64,000 nt of DNA from Cupriavidus basilensis (GTDB lineage: Bacteria; Pseudomonadota; Gammaproteobacteria; Burkholderiales; Burkholderiaceae), in NCBI RefSeq assembly GCF_000832305.1, contig NZ_CP010537.1:496001-560000 (forward strand). Reading direction: 5' to 3'. A program made the translations under genes and the position numbers. Each line of letters opens with the position of its first letter. Position 1 is the stretch's first letter. Below the pieces are notes generated by a model that saw nothing but the letters and a program-made list of their open reading frames with translations, had not been told where the DNA came from and ran no database searches. Below are positions 6,881-15,485 of this stretch, piece by piece.

Positions 6881-7831
6881 TTGCCCTCACCAGTCGACAA
6901 ACTCCAGCACAACCTCATCTCGCGCCTGCGCTTGAAGCACCTTGCGCTGCTCCTGGCGCTGGACCGCCAGCGCTCGGTCTCGCGCGTGGCGGCCGAGATG
7001 GACCTGACCCAGCCCGCCGTGACCAAGGCGCTGCGCGAGATCGAGGAGATCTTCATGGTGCCGCTGTTCGTGCGTTCGCGCCGGGGGCTGGAGCCGACGG
7101 GCACCGGCGCGGCGGTCTTGGCGCATGCGCGACTGGCCATGGCGGATACGGAGGCGCTGGGGCGGGAGCTGGCGGTGATCGGCGCCGGACTGCATGGGCG
7201 GTTGCGCATCGGCGTGATTCCCTATGTGGCGCCGGTGGTGCTGGACGCGGCCTGCTCGCACGGCCTGCGCCAGCAGCCGCGCGTGGCGGTGCTGGTGCGC
7301 GAGGGCACCACCGATGAACTGGTGGCGGCGCTGCGCGCGCACGAGCTCGATTGCGTGATCGCGCGGTCCTTCTACGCGCCGGGCGATGACATCGCGCAGA
7401 CGCCGCTCTACCGCGAGGAACCGGCGCTGGTGGTGCCTGTGGACGCCGCGGCGCGGCTCGCGCGCGGCAAGCTGGACTGGCAGCGCCTGGCGGCGCTGGA
7501 CTGGATCCTGCCGCCCGCGCACACGCCGATCCGGCGCACCATCAACACACTGTTCGCCACCGCCGGCGCGGTGCCGCCCACGCCAGTGGTGGAAACCTAT
7601 TCGATCAAGACCATCGCCACGCTGATGCGCGACCAGCCGCGCGCCATCACCATCGTGCCGCGCGCGGTAGCGGCTGAACTCGCCGCCACCGGCAGCGCGG
7701 CTGTGTTGCCGCATGCGCTGACGTGGGACTTGCCCGCGGTGGGCGCGATGTGGTTGCGGCGCACGGAGCATAGCGAGCCGCTGCAGGCGCTGGTGCGGGC
7801 GTTGCTGGGGGCGGTGGCGGTGAAGGGCTGA
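6881..7831 (+). CDS. LysR-type transcriptional regulator (1)
   Basis: A 316-residue regulator. The N-terminal winged HTH spans about residues 14-73 (HLALLLALDRQRSVSRVAAE, LTQPAVTKALREIEE), followed by a LysR substrate-binding domain (about 100-310). I use TTG 6881 with CAGGA about 8 bp upstream; no ATG is available near the conserved start. QPAVTKALREIEE and the GRLRIGVIPYVAP hinge place it among the GbpR/PcaQ-like regulators of aromatic or sugar-acid genes (family impression only). It is divergent from the LprI-like gene, and no obvious catabolic target adjoins it, so its regulon may lie elsewhere. Confidence 0.88.
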   Translation: MPSPVDKLQHNLISRLRLKHLALLLALDRQRSVSRVAAEMDLTQPAVTKALREIEEIFMVPLFVRSRRGLEPTGTGAAVLAHARLAMADTEALGRELAVIGAGLHGRLRIGVIPYVAPVVLDAACSHGLRQQPRVAVLVREGTTDELVAALRAHELDCVIARSFYAPGDDIAQTPLYREEPALVVPVDAAARLARGKLDWQRLAALDWILPPAHTPIRRTINTLFATAGAVPPTPVVETYSIKTIATLMRDQPRAITIVPRAVAAELAATGSAAVLPHALTWDLPAVGAMWLRRTEHSEPLQALVRALLGAVAVKG

Positions 7832-7930
7832 AGCCTATGGGGAGCAGCCGGCACGGGGTCAATGTGAACATCCCCCGGTACTTCCGTGGCATCAGCTCTT
7901 ACGCCTAGCGATCAAGTCATGCATCCATGG

Positions 7931-8230
7931 CTATCGCGCGTCGCCACGGCTTGTCTTACTTGGCCACCGTCGTGCGGCATGCAGAATGCGCAATATTTTC
8001 ACGTCACTGCGCCCAATACGGTAGACCATGATGTAGTTCGATCTCACAACGCATTCCCTGGTGCCGGCGACTCTGCCTGCTTTATATAACTCAGGCCGCT
8101 GCCGAACCTGTTAGGCCACGGCTTCAAAAGTTTCATCCAACTCAACTGCAGCAACAGGATTGTCATCGCCGATGTAATCCATGATTGCCGCCCGATCTTC
8201 AAGTGCCGCTGGTAGCCAGCTTAGCCGCAT
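7931..8230 (-). pseudogene. parE: RelE/ParE toxin gene interrupted by a nonsense codon
   Basis: Reading from ATG 8230 gives 39 residues of a ParE toxin start (MRLSWLPAALEDRAAIMDYI ... LDETFEAVA), then TAA at 8113-8111. The same frame continues with the rest of a ParE fold (QVRQRPELYKAGRVAGTREC, NYIMVYRIGRSDVKILRILH, AARRWP) to TAG at 7931, for a total of 99 codons. No frame change is needed, so one substitution (probably GAA or CAA to TAA) explains the break. The ATG overlaps the antitoxin stop by one base (TGATG), the usual coupled arrangement. The toxin is therefore expected to be inactive unless the stop is read through. Confidence 0.85.
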
Positions 8231-8514
8231 CACTCGGTAGCCTTGGTCCCGCGAAGCAGCGCTTCACGACGCTTCGCGAAAATTCGGCGGGCCTCATTGT
8301 CCTTAACGCTTGGGCGGGCATCCTCGAGGCTGGCCTGAACCTCTTTGCGGAACCACGCGTCATGTTCAGTCGCCTCATCTTGGCTGCGCTTGACGTAGTC
8401 GCGCATGAAATCACGAAGCAGCAATGACGCTGGCCGGTCATGGGCCTTCGCAGCCTCGGTGAAAAGTGCTTTTAATCTATCATCAACGCGAAAAGTGAAG
8501 GTGGTTTCGGACAT
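8230..8514 (-). CDS. Ribbon-helix-helix antitoxin (ParD/RelB-like)
   Basis: A 94-residue protein. The N-terminal TFTFRVDDRLKALFTEAAKA and the helix PASLLLRDFMRDYVKR form a ribbon-helix-helix DNA-binding fold. The charged C-terminal part (residues 50-94) is where such antitoxins wrap the toxin. The start is ATG 8514. It normally neutralises ParE and represses its own operon. Here it stays intact while the overlapping toxin gene carries a stop codon, so it now looks like an orphan antitoxin or a repressor remnant. Composition is less GC-rich than the neighbours, which fits a laterally acquired module (inference). Confidence 0.85.
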   Translation of the reverse strand: MSETTFTFRVDDRLKALFTEAAKAHDRPASLLLRDFMRDYVKRSQDEATEHDAWFRKEVQASLEDARPSVKDNEARRIFAKRREALLRGTKATE

Positions 8515-8679
8515 GAGTGACGATCTCCATGCAGATACTAGGTATGTATTTCGCACTAACAATGCACTGTGAACAAACCGAACCTAACAACGTCGTCGTG
8601 GCCGCACCAGACACTGCGAGCCGTCGATGGCGCTAGTGCCCGCGTTGCAGCAGGCGATTCGTGTGGATGGCCTGCCGCC

Positions 8680-9585
8680 CTATGTCGCTCGCCTGGCGGT
8701 TTTCTGCACCATGTCGCGAAGCACCTTGGCCGTGGGCGAGAGCGGTACGCTGTGCCGGGTGATCAGGCCCAGGGTCCGCGACACCTCGGGCTCGACCAGC
8801 GGGATGCTGCGCAACGTGGCATGCCCCTTCACAGGCAGGGCCAGGCGCGGCACCGCGGCGACGCCCAGCCCGGCTTCGACCAGCCCGAGCAGCGTCGACA
8901 CATGGGCCACTTCAAAAAAACTCGTCGGCCTGCGTTCGCAGTTTGCCAATGCCGAGTCGATCAGCACGCGATTGCCGCTGGAGCGGTCGACGGTCATGAA
9001 CCGCTCATCCGCCAGCTCCGACCACCTTACGCTTTTGCGGCGCGCGAGCGGATGCGTATGGCAAACGGCTAGCACGAACTTCTCGCTGAAGATCCCTTCG
9101 AAGGCGACATCCGGCTCCTGCGTGCCGATGAAGTTGATGCCGAAGTCCGCGCGCCCGGTGATGACGGCATTCAGCACGGTGTTGGCGCTTTCATCCAGTA
9201 CACGGACACGAATGCGTGGGTAGTGCTGCGCAAATCGCAGGATCACCGAGGGCAGGAAGTAGTAGGCGGCGGACGGCACGCAAGCCACCGTCACCAGGCC
9301 GCTGCGTTGCGCGGCAAGGTCCGTGATGTTCAGCACCCCACCCTCAAGCTCCTCGAGTGCCGCCCGTGCGTGATCCAGGAACAGGCGTCCGACGTTGGTC
9401 AATGCAACGTGGCGCGTGCTGCGTTCGAACAGCTTGACGCCCAGGATGCCTTCCAGTTTTTCAATGCGCCGGCTCAGTGCCGGCGGCGAAAGATGGAGGT
9501 CGTCCGCGGCCGCGCGGAACGACAGTCGGTCCGCTACGGCCACGAATGCCTGCAGTTCCTGCAAATCGAAATTGATGCGTGCCAT
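8680..9585 (-). CDS. LysR-type transcriptional regulator (2), next to prpF-like gene
   Basis: A 301-residue LysR regulator. The HTH spans about residues 7-66 (QELQAFVAVADRLSFRAAAD, LSPPALSRRIEKLEGILGVK), followed by an effector domain with SGLVTVACVPSAAYYFLPSV. The start is ATG 9585. It is divergent from the PrpF-family gene with only 60 bp between the starts, the classic LysR/target layout, so it probably controls the PrpF-Bug-porin unit. The effector is likely the acid imported by that unit (inference). The 3' end is separated from the antitoxin gene by 165 bp without a gene. Confidence 0.92.
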   Translation of the reverse strand: MARINFDLQELQAFVAVADRLSFRAAADDLHLSPPALSRRIEKLEGILGVKLFERSTRHVALTNVGRLFLDHARAALEELEGGVLNITDLAAQRSGLVTVACVPSAAYYFLPSVILRFAQHYPRIRVRVLDESANTVLNAVITGRADFGINFIGTQEPDVAFEGIFSEKFVLAVCHTHPLARRKSVRWSELADERFMTVDRSSGNRVLIDSALANCERRPTSFFEVAHVSTLLGLVEAGLGVAAVPRLALPVKGHATLRSIPLVEPEVSRTLGLITRHSVPLSPTAKVLRDMVQKTARRAT

Positions 9586-9645
9586 GCAACGATGTCTCCT
9601 GGAATTGCAATATACAAGTAATTACCTATAGGACATCATCAATGC

Positions 9646-10725
9646 ATGAGCAAGGACATTCCCTGTGTATTGATGCGTGGCGGCACGTCTCGCGGACCTT
9701 TGTTCCGTGCGGACTGGCTGCCCGATGACCCGGCCAGGCGGGATCAGGTACTGCTGTCGGCGATGGGCTCGCCCCATGCCTTGCAGGTCGACGGGCTTGG
9801 CGGTGGCAGCTCGCTGACCAGCAAGGCGGCGATCGTCTCGTGCTCGCGCCGGCCAGGATGCGACATAGATTATCTGTTCGCGCAGGTTGCGGTCGACAAG
9901 CATCGGGTAGACACCCGTCCCAACTGTGGAAACATGCTCGCGGCCGTGGCGCCATTCGCCATCGAGGAGGGCTTGGTCCGGGCCGGCCAGTGCGCGACCA
10001 CCCTGCGCATCTTCAACGTCAATACCTCGTCGGTCGTCGAAGCCGTGGTCCAGACCCCGGGCGGCCAGGTGACCTACGCCGGCGCTACGCGGATCGATGG
10101 GGTCGCCGGGACAGCGGCCCCGATCATGCTGAACTTCCTGGACGCCTGGGGGCGCGTGACCGGCGCCATGTTCCCGACCGGGAACACGATCGACGTGATC
10201 GACGCGGTCCCGGTGACCTGTATCGATGCCGCCATGCCTCTCGTCGTCGTTCATGCGGCGTCGCTCGGCGTGCGGGGAGACGAAACGCCCGCGGCGCTCG
10301 ATGCCAACCGGGAGATGCTCGCGCGGCTGGAGTCGGTGCGCAGGCAGGCCGGACGCCGCATGGGGCTGGGCGACGTCAGCCACAGCGTCATTCCCAAGCC
10401 TGTCCTCGTCAGCGGCTGCGGCCGGGCGAATGAGATCACGTCGCGCTATTTCACGCCTTTGCGTTGCCACACGGCGCACGCCGTGACGGGGGCCGTCGGC
10501 ATTGCGGCGGCGTATTGCACGCCTGGGACGGTGGCCAACGGGCTTGCCTCGACGCCTTCGCCGCAAGGCCGCATCGTGGTGCGTCACCCCGCTGGCAGCA
10601 TCGAGGTCCACGTCGAACCGGAGCGCGACGGCGGCCCGTCGCCGTTCCGGCGCATCGGGCTCGTGCGTACCGCACGACGCATCATGAAAGGCCTGCTTTC
10701 CGTTCCCGGCGAAGTGATGGGCTGA
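9646..10725 (+). CDS. PrpF-family isomerase (4-oxalomesaconate tautomerase-like)
   Basis: A 359-residue protein of the PrpF/DUF453 family (diaminopimelate-epimerase-like fold). It begins PCVLMRGGTSRGPLFRADWL, diagnostic of the family, and conserves K60 in SLTSKAAIVS and C94 in DTRPNCGNM, positions proposed for proton transfer. Members isomerise double bonds in unsaturated tricarboxylates: PrpF in methylcitrate metabolism, GalD acting on 4-oxalomesaconate in gallate catabolism. Length matches GalD-like members. It is followed by a Bug receptor and a porin on the same strand, with a LysR divergent. No other gallate or methylcitrate gene is present, so the substrate stays open. Confidence 0.82.
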   Translation: MSKDIPCVLMRGGTSRGPLFRADWLPDDPARRDQVLLSAMGSPHALQVDGLGGGSSLTSKAAIVSCSRRPGCDIDYLFAQVAVDKHRVDTRPNCGNMLAAVAPFAIEEGLVRAGQCATTLRIFNVNTSSVVEAVVQTPGGQVTYAGATRIDGVAGTAAPIMLNFLDAWGRVTGAMFPTGNTIDVIDAVPVTCIDAAMPLVVVHAASLGVRGDETPAALDANREMLARLESVRRQAGRRMGLGDVSHSVIPKPVLVSGCGRANEITSRYFTPLRCHTAHAVTGAVGIAAAYCTPGTVANGLASTPSPQGRIVVRHPAGSIEVHVEPERDGGPSPFRRIGLVRTARRIMKGLLSVPGEVMG

Positions 10726-10780
10726 CCCCCGGGGTGCTTCGCGCTTCATCGCATCACGATAAACCTATCAGGAGATAAAG

Positions 10781-11728
10781 ATGGCGACTACCTTCAGGCA
10801 TGCCTGTGTCCTCGCGCTGGCCCTCGCCGCCGGCGTGGCGCACGCCAGGAACATCACGATCGTCGTTCCAACTTCGGCGGGTGGCGGCAACGATGCCATG
10901 GCGCGCGTCATCGCCCAGCGCATGAGCGTGTCGCTCGGCAAGCCGGTGGTGGTGGAAAACCGTGCCGGCGCCAACGGCGCGATCGCATCCGAGTATGTTG
11001 CGCGGGCCAAGCCGGACGGGCATACCATCCTGTTCGGGTACATCGCGACGCATGGGATCAACCCGGCTCTTCAGAAACTGCGCTACGACCCCGTCAAGGA
11101 TTTCACGCCGATCGGCATGGTCGCCAGTTCCCCCACCCTGGTTGTCGTCAACCCGATGGTAAAAGCCGGCGACATGCAGCAACTGATCGACCTGGCACGC
11201 AACAAGAGTGCGAACCTGAACTACGCCTCCGCGGGCAATGGCACCGCGCCCCATGCCACGGCGGAACTATTCAGGCTCGCCACGCAGACGCAGATGGTGC
11301 ACGTGCCTTACAAAGGATCCGCGCCGGCGCTGGTCGATACGATCGCCGGCAATACGCAGATCATGTTCCCGAGCTTGTTCACCGCCTACCCGCAGATCCG
11401 CAACGGCAAGGTACGCGTTCTCGCCGTGGCCAGCAGCAGTCGCACGCCGCTGCTGAAGGACACGCCGACACTGAACGAGCTGGGGATCGATGTCGCCGTC
11501 GATCAGTGGTATGCCATGTTCGCCCCCGCGGGCACGCCGCCGGAGATCGTCGCCCGGCTGAATGCGGAGCTCAACGCAGCGCTGCGCGACCAGGAAGTCG
11601 CGGACAAGATCGCGGAGCAGGGCGCCTACGTGCAGACCAGCACGCCACAGGAACTCGGCGCGCTCGTGAGCGCCGAGGTCGCCAAGTGGAAGCGGGTGGT
11701 TCAGGCGGCCGGCATGACCACGGACTGA
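10781..11728 (+). CDS. Bug/TctC-type periplasmic solute receptor (2)
   Basis: A 315-residue Bug receptor. A short signal peptide (MATTFRHACVLALALAAGVA, cleavage near AHA/R) is followed by NITIVVPTSAGGGNDAMARV, VVVENRAGANGAIAS and MVHVPYKGSAPALVDTIAGN. It starts at ATG 10781 with AGGAGATAAAG immediately upstream. It lies 55 bp after the PrpF-family gene and 139 bp before a porin, so the three likely serve capture, outer-membrane entry and isomerisation of one organic acid (inference). No TctA/TctB membrane genes are nearby. Confidence 0.93.
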   Translation: MATTFRHACVLALALAAGVAHARNITIVVPTSAGGGNDAMARVIAQRMSVSLGKPVVVENRAGANGAIASEYVARAKPDGHTILFGYIATHGINPALQKLRYDPVKDFTPIGMVASSPTLVVVNPMVKAGDMQQLIDLARNKSANLNYASAGNGTAPHATAELFRLATQTQMVHVPYKGSAPALVDTIAGNTQIMFPSLFTAYPQIRNGKVRVLAVASSSRTPLLKDTPTLNELGIDVAVDQWYAMFAPAGTPPEIVARLNAELNAALRDQEVADKIAEQGAYVQTSTPQELGALVSAEVAKWKRVVQAAGMTTD

Positions 11729-11867
11729 CTTCGGCAATTCCCGCCGCGTGGCGCCAGCCCGGTCTCGATTGGGGCATCGCGCGATCCGCGCGCGTGCTTG
11801 CATCACCGCATCGCTTCGCAGCATGGCCTCACAACATGGCCTCACGACACCTGACCACGGGGGACAA

Positions 11868-12926
11868 ATGAACCAATACCGCCTCGCCATGCACGTCGCA
11901 AAACACACTTCGCTCGGTGCGATCTCGACACTGATGGCGTGCGCCGCGCATGCCCAATCCAGCGCGGCCATGTACGGCACCGTCGAATCCGGCATCCGGT
12001 ACGCGACCAACGCCAGCAAGACCGGGGACGGCAAGCTTGAACTAACGGCGGGCGCGCTGAACGGGTCGCGATTCGGATTGCGGGGCACAGAGGATCTCGG
12101 CGCAGGGGTTGCGGCGGTCTATGTGCTGGAAGCGGGCTTTGACCTCGGCACGGGAAGCGCCCCGCAGTCATCCGTCGCGGGCTATGGTCAAGCGTCATCC
12201 GGTGGCGCGGGGCGCATGTTCAGCCGGCAGGCTTTCGTCGGGATGCAAAGCCGTTTCGGCGCGATCACCCTGGGCCAGCTGTACGGCGCGGCCTATCAGG
12301 CGACGGCAGGCGCGCAGATCTTCGGCAACCTGAGCCTGGACACGCTGGCGATCACGCGCTTCTATACCGGTAGCCGGCAAGACAACGCGGTCAAATACGA
12401 AGGAAAGGCCGGCAGTTGGAAGCTGGCCGCGCACCACGCCTTCGGTGAAGTGCCCGGCAACACGCGCGCCAACGCCAGCACCGGGACCGGCCTTAGCTAC
12501 GACGACAGGAGATTCCGGGCTAGTGCGTTTTACCAGCAGGCCCGAAGCGCCGATGGCGCGCAGGCAAGAAAGACCGTGGGCGCTACGGCGGGATATGCGA
12601 GCGGCCGCCTGAAAGCGACTGCCGGATACCTCTCTAACCGATACAGCGCAACGGGCACGCGAAACGATGTCGTCATCGGCGGCGTCAGCTATCAGGTGTC
12701 ACCGGCCTGGCTGGTCGGCGTGGGCGCATTCCACGATGAGCAGAAGGACCCGGGCGGGCGGCGCTCGGCCGCCTATCTGATCGCCGACTACCGTTTATCC
12801 AAGCGGACGGATGTCTTTTTCGGCGCCGACTACAACCGCATCACTGGCGGATACGCGCTGATCAAGTCGCAAGGCAGGGTGGGTGCCAAGGTAGGGGCGA
12901 TGGTCGGGCTTCGGCATGTTTTCTGA
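11868..12926 (+). CDS. Burkholderiales general porin (1)
   Basis: A 352-residue trimeric 16-strand porin of the Gram-negative porin_4 family. After the signal peptide (ending AHAQ) come SSAAMYGTVESGIRYATN, SRFGLRGTEDLGAGVAAVYV, a constriction-loop region and a terminal F (VGLRHVF), which the BAM machinery recognises. Spaced aromatic/Gly strand patterns run through the length. The start is ATG 11868 with GGGGGACAA upstream; a longer reading from 11748 lacks a signal peptide. It is the last gene of the PrpF-Bug-porin set and faces a strong bidirectional hairpin terminator at 13001-13048. Confidence 0.92.
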   Translation: MNQYRLAMHVAKHTSLGAISTLMACAAHAQSSAAMYGTVESGIRYATNASKTGDGKLELTAGALNGSRFGLRGTEDLGAGVAAVYVLEAGFDLGTGSAPQSSVAGYGQASSGGAGRMFSRQAFVGMQSRFGAITLGQLYGAAYQATAGAQIFGNLSLDTLAITRFYTGSRQDNAVKYEGKAGSWKLAAHHAFGEVPGNTRANASTGTGLSYDDRRFRASAFYQQARSADGAQARKTVGATAGYASGRLKATAGYLSNRYSATGTRNDVVIGGVSYQVSPAWLVGVGAFHDEQKDPGGRRSAAYLIADYRLSKRTDVFFGADYNRITGGYALIKSQGRVGAKVGAMVGLRHVF

Positions 12927-13000
12927 CGCCTCGTTCGCAAGCCTCGTTCGCAACCGCGGCTTGCCGGAGCGCGCAAGCCGTTCGTCCCGATACGGGCAGC

Positions 13001-13048
13001 AAAAAAACGAGGCCGGCGGCGCCTGTCGCATGGCGCCGCCGGCCTCGT
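13001..13048 (-). terminator. Strong intrinsic terminator between converging genes
   Basis: A 17-bp perfect stem (13007-13023 with 13032-13048, 8-nt loop) is flanked by an A-run at 13001-13007, giving a U-tract on the minus-strand transcript. It ends the sugar-acid operon whose last stop is at 13085. The stem could also stop porin transcripts coming the other way. Confidence 0.85.
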
Positions 13049-13084
13049 CCGATGCGATAGGGCGCCGGTCAAACGGCTTTGGCC

Positions 13085-14260
13085 TCACTCAATAATCTCG
13101 AACTCCCCGAAATACGCTTCATTCAGCGTCAGTCCCAACCCCGGCAGGTTATCGTCCAGTTGCAGATACCCGTTGTCCGGCGCCGGCTCGCCCTTGAAGA
13201 TGTAATAGAACAGCTCATTGCCCACCTCCACGTCATGCACCGGGAAGAACTCGGACATCGGCGATGCGGTCGAGGCCATGGTCAGGTGATAGTTGTGCAT
13301 CTGGCCCGCGTGCGGGATGACCGGCACGGACCAGGCCTCGGCCATGGCGTTGATCTTCTGCGCGGCGGTGATGCCGCCAACCCGGTTGGTGTCGTACTGG
13401 ATCACGTCCACCGCACGGCGCTCCAGCAGGTCCTTGAAGCCGTAGGAGGTGAACTCGTGCTCGCCGCCGGAGATGGGGAAGGGGCTCATCTTCTTGAGTT
13501 CGGCGTAGCCTTCGATGTCGTCGGCAATCACCGGTTCTTCCAGCCAGCGCGGGTTGAATTCGGCCAGGCGCGGAATCATGCGGCGGGCGTACTCCAGCGT
13601 CCAGCCCATATAGCACTCCAGCATGATGTCCACACCGTCGCCCACCAGCTCGCGCAGCAGGCGCACTTGTTCGATGTTTTTTTGCATGCCGGCGGGGCCA
13701 TCCTTCGGGCCGTAGCCGAAGCGCATCTTCATCGCCGTGAAGCCCTGGTCGAGATAGCTCTGAGCCTCGGCCAGGAAGGCGTCGCGGTCATCGTTGTTGT
13801 AGAGCTTGGAGGCGTAGCACCAGATCTTCTCCTTGGTGCGCCCGCCCAGCAGCTTGAACACCGGCTTGCCCACGGCCTTGCCCATCAGGTCCCACAGCGC
13901 GATGTCCACCGCCGAAATCGCTGCCATGCCGATGCCCTTGCGGCCCCAGGCATGGGTGCGGCGATACATCTTCTGCCACAGGTATTCATTGTCGAAGGGG
14001 TCCTGGCCGATCACGATCGGGGCCAGGTACTGGTCGATGATTTCCTTGGCCACGCGCGGCGCCAGCGCGCAGTTGCCGATGCCGACCAGACCCGTGTCGG
14101 TCTCGACTTCCACCACCAGCCAGCCGTGGAAGCGGAAGGAGCCCATGGCGTCGCCGCGCTCGAACAGGATGTCGGTGGCGTTGGTGCAGAAGTGGGCCTG
14201 CGGGGGCACGGTCTTGCCCTTCCATTCAAAGACGCGGGTGCGGATGTTGGTGATTTTCAA
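13085..14260 (-). CDS. Enolase-superfamily sugar-acid dehydratase (L-lyxonate/rhamnonate dehydratase-like)
   Basis: A 391-residue mandelate racemase-subgroup enzyme. Metal ligands are E215 ([10 protein letters not shown]), E241 ([11 protein letters not shown]) and E267 (ISGGEHEF), with the acid/base H317 in [12 protein letters not shown] and the K178-x-R180 motif. The start [20 protein letters not shown] and the AHAWGRKG-type region resemble proteins characterised as L-lyxonate dehydratases. That fits the neighbouring L-2-keto-3-deoxyarabonate dehydratase, which would take the product. I choose TTG 14260 (GGAGACTCTC upstream, homology starts there); the ATG at 14317 lies inside a dispersed repeat. 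The dehydratase fold is certain; the exact sugar acid (lyxonate, arabinonate, galactonate) is inferred. Confidence 0.8.
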   Translation of the reverse strand: MKITNIRTRVFEWKGKTVPPQAHFCTNATDILFERGDAMGSFRFHGWLVVEVETDTGLVGIGNCALAPRVAKEIIDQYLAPIVIGQDPFDNEYLWQKMYRRTHAWGRKGIGMAAISAVDIALWDLMGKAVGKPVFKLLGGRTKEKIWCYASKLYNNDDRDAFLAEAQSYLDQGFTAMKMRFGYGPKDGPAGMQKNIEQVRLLRELVGDGVDIMLECYMGWTLEYARRMIPRLAEFNPRWLEEPVIADDIEGYAELKKMSPFPISGGEHEFTSYGFKDLLERRAVDVIQYDTNRVGGITAAQKINAMAEAWSVPVIPHAGQMHNYHLTMASTASPMSEFFPVHDVEVGNELFYYIFKGEPAPDNGYLQLDDNLPGLGLTLNEAYFGEFEIIE

Positions 14261-14309
14261 GAGAGTCTCCGTGGGTTTGGTTGCCAGTGGCGAATCGGTG
14301 GCGGGCTTA

Positions 14310-14422
14310 GAGGCCATTTCAAAAAGATTCTGGCGTCGTTGCGCGGCCTTGGCCGATCCAGTTGTACTGTCTGCGGCCGCGCGCCTAGCCAGAACCGCTT
14401 CGCTTCATTTTGAAACAGCCTC
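14310..14422. repeat. Hairpin-forming dispersed element, copy A
   Basis: A 113-bp element whose ends are near-perfect inverted repeats: GAGGC-CA-TTTCAAAA at the left, TTTTGAAA-CA-GCCTC at the right. Inside, TTCTGGC pairs with GCCAGAA and GCGCGGCC with GGCCGCGC, so the whole unit can fold into one long imperfect hairpin. It directly abuts the pdxA-like stop codon (14423-14425) and lies between two genes of one operon. A second copy at 39371-39482 has about 92% identity over the shared 104 bp. No transposase is inside; this resembles a REP/MITE-type non-autonomous element. Confidence 0.85.
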
Positions 14423-15454
14423 TTAGTCGGCTTTACGGGCTGCGCGGCTGCTGCCCATCTGGCAGGCGATGCGGAAAGCCTGCAGCGTGGCGCCGACGTC
14501 GGCGCGGCCTTGCTGCGTGATATCGAAGGCGGTGCCGTGGGCCGGCGTGGTGATCGGCACCGGCAGGCCGCCCTGCACGGTGACCCCGCGCGAGAAACCC
14601 ATCAGCTTGATGCCGATCTGGCCCTGGTCGTGATACATGGTGACGATGGCGTCGAACTGCCGCTGCGCCGGGCCGCCCTGCACCTTGAGGAAGATGGTGT
14701 CGGCGGGGAACGGGCCGTCGGCCGCCACGCCGCGCGCCTGTGCGTCGGCCACGGCCGGCGCGATGATGTCGATCTCCTCGCGTCCGAAGGCGCCGTTGTC
14801 GCCGTTGTGCGGGTTCAGGCCGCACACGGCAATGCGCGGACGGGCCATGCCGGCGCCGCGCAGGGCCTGGTCGATCAGGTCGATGGCGTCGCCCACGCTG
14901 GCGCGGTTGATCATGGCGGGCACGTCCTTGAGCGCCACGTGCGACGTCACGCGGGAGGTCCACAGGCCATCGAGCACATTGAACTCGCAGAAGGCGCCGT
15001 GGTAGCCGAGCTTCTCGGCGAACCAGTGCAGCTCGTCGTTATGCCCCATGCCGGCGGCATGCAGCGCGCTCTTGTTGAGCGGGCCGAACAGGATGGCATC
15101 GGCCTTGCCGGCGTCGGCCAGTTCCAGCGCCAGTGCCAGCGTGCCGAGGCTGTAGCGCCCGCCTTCGGCGCTAGCCACGCCGCGCTGGTAGGCGGGCTTG
15201 CCGTCGAGTTGCCAGTGGAACAGGCGCGCTGCGTTGTTGCCGTCATCGCCGCCGAATGCCAGCGAATCGGTTTCGCGCAGTGCGATGTCGACACCGGCCA
15301 CCTGCATGCCGCGGCGCCATTCGTCGCGATCGGCAATCAGCAGGATATCGGCGCGCGCCGCGGTGTCGGGGTCCGCGAGCAGCCTGGCGATCAGTTCGGG
15401 GCCGATGCCGGCGGGGTCGCCGAGCACCATGGCGATTCTGGGTCGTTGGGTCAT
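14423..15454 (-). CDS. pdxA: PdxA-family dehydrogenase (PdxA2-like)
   Basis: A 343-residue NAD-dependent PdxA-family enzyme. Metal-site histidines are H172 (TSHVALKDVP), H216 (GLNPHNGDNGAFGREE) and H275 (TMYHDQGQIGIKL); PITTPAHGTAFDI is also conserved. PdxA oxidises 4-phosphohydroxy-L-threonine in vitamin B6 synthesis; PdxA2 paralogues act on phosphorylated four-carbon acids such as D-threonate or D-erythronate 4-phosphate. Its place in a sugar-acid operon, between a Bug receptor and a dehydratase, argues for a catabolic paralogue rather than the B6 enzyme. The DUF1537 kinase that usually partners PdxA2 is not in the window. The stop codon touches a dispersed hairpin element. Confidence 0.87.
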   Translation of the reverse strand: MTQRPRIAMVLGDPAGIGPELIARLLADPDTAARADILLIADRDEWRRGMQVAGVDIALRETDSLAFGGDDGNNAARLFHWQLDGKPAYQRGVASAEGGRYSLGTLALALELADAGKADAILFGPLNKSALHAAGMGHNDELHWFAEKLGYHGAFCEFNVLDGLWTSRVTSHVALKDVPAMINRASVGDAIDLIDQALRGAGMARPRIAVCGLNPHNGDNGAFGREEIDIIAPAVADAQARGVAADGPFPADTIFLKVQGGPAQRQFDAIVTMYHDQGQIGIKLMGFSRGVTVQGGLPVPITTPAHGTAFDITQQGRADVGATLQAFRIACQMGSSRAARKAD

Positions 15455-15485
15455 GGGGTTCTCAGGGTGATCGGGAGATGTTGGT

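Noticed and set aside
7886..8089. Short plus-strand frame next to the LysR gene
   Set aside because: It overlaps the interrupted parE frame on the other strand and has no recognisable sequence or ribosome-binding site.
14261..14317. ATG 14317 as start of the enolase-superfamily dehydratase
   Set aside because: The codon lies inside the dispersed hairpin element; TTG 14260 has a good ribosome-binding site and matches the family start.
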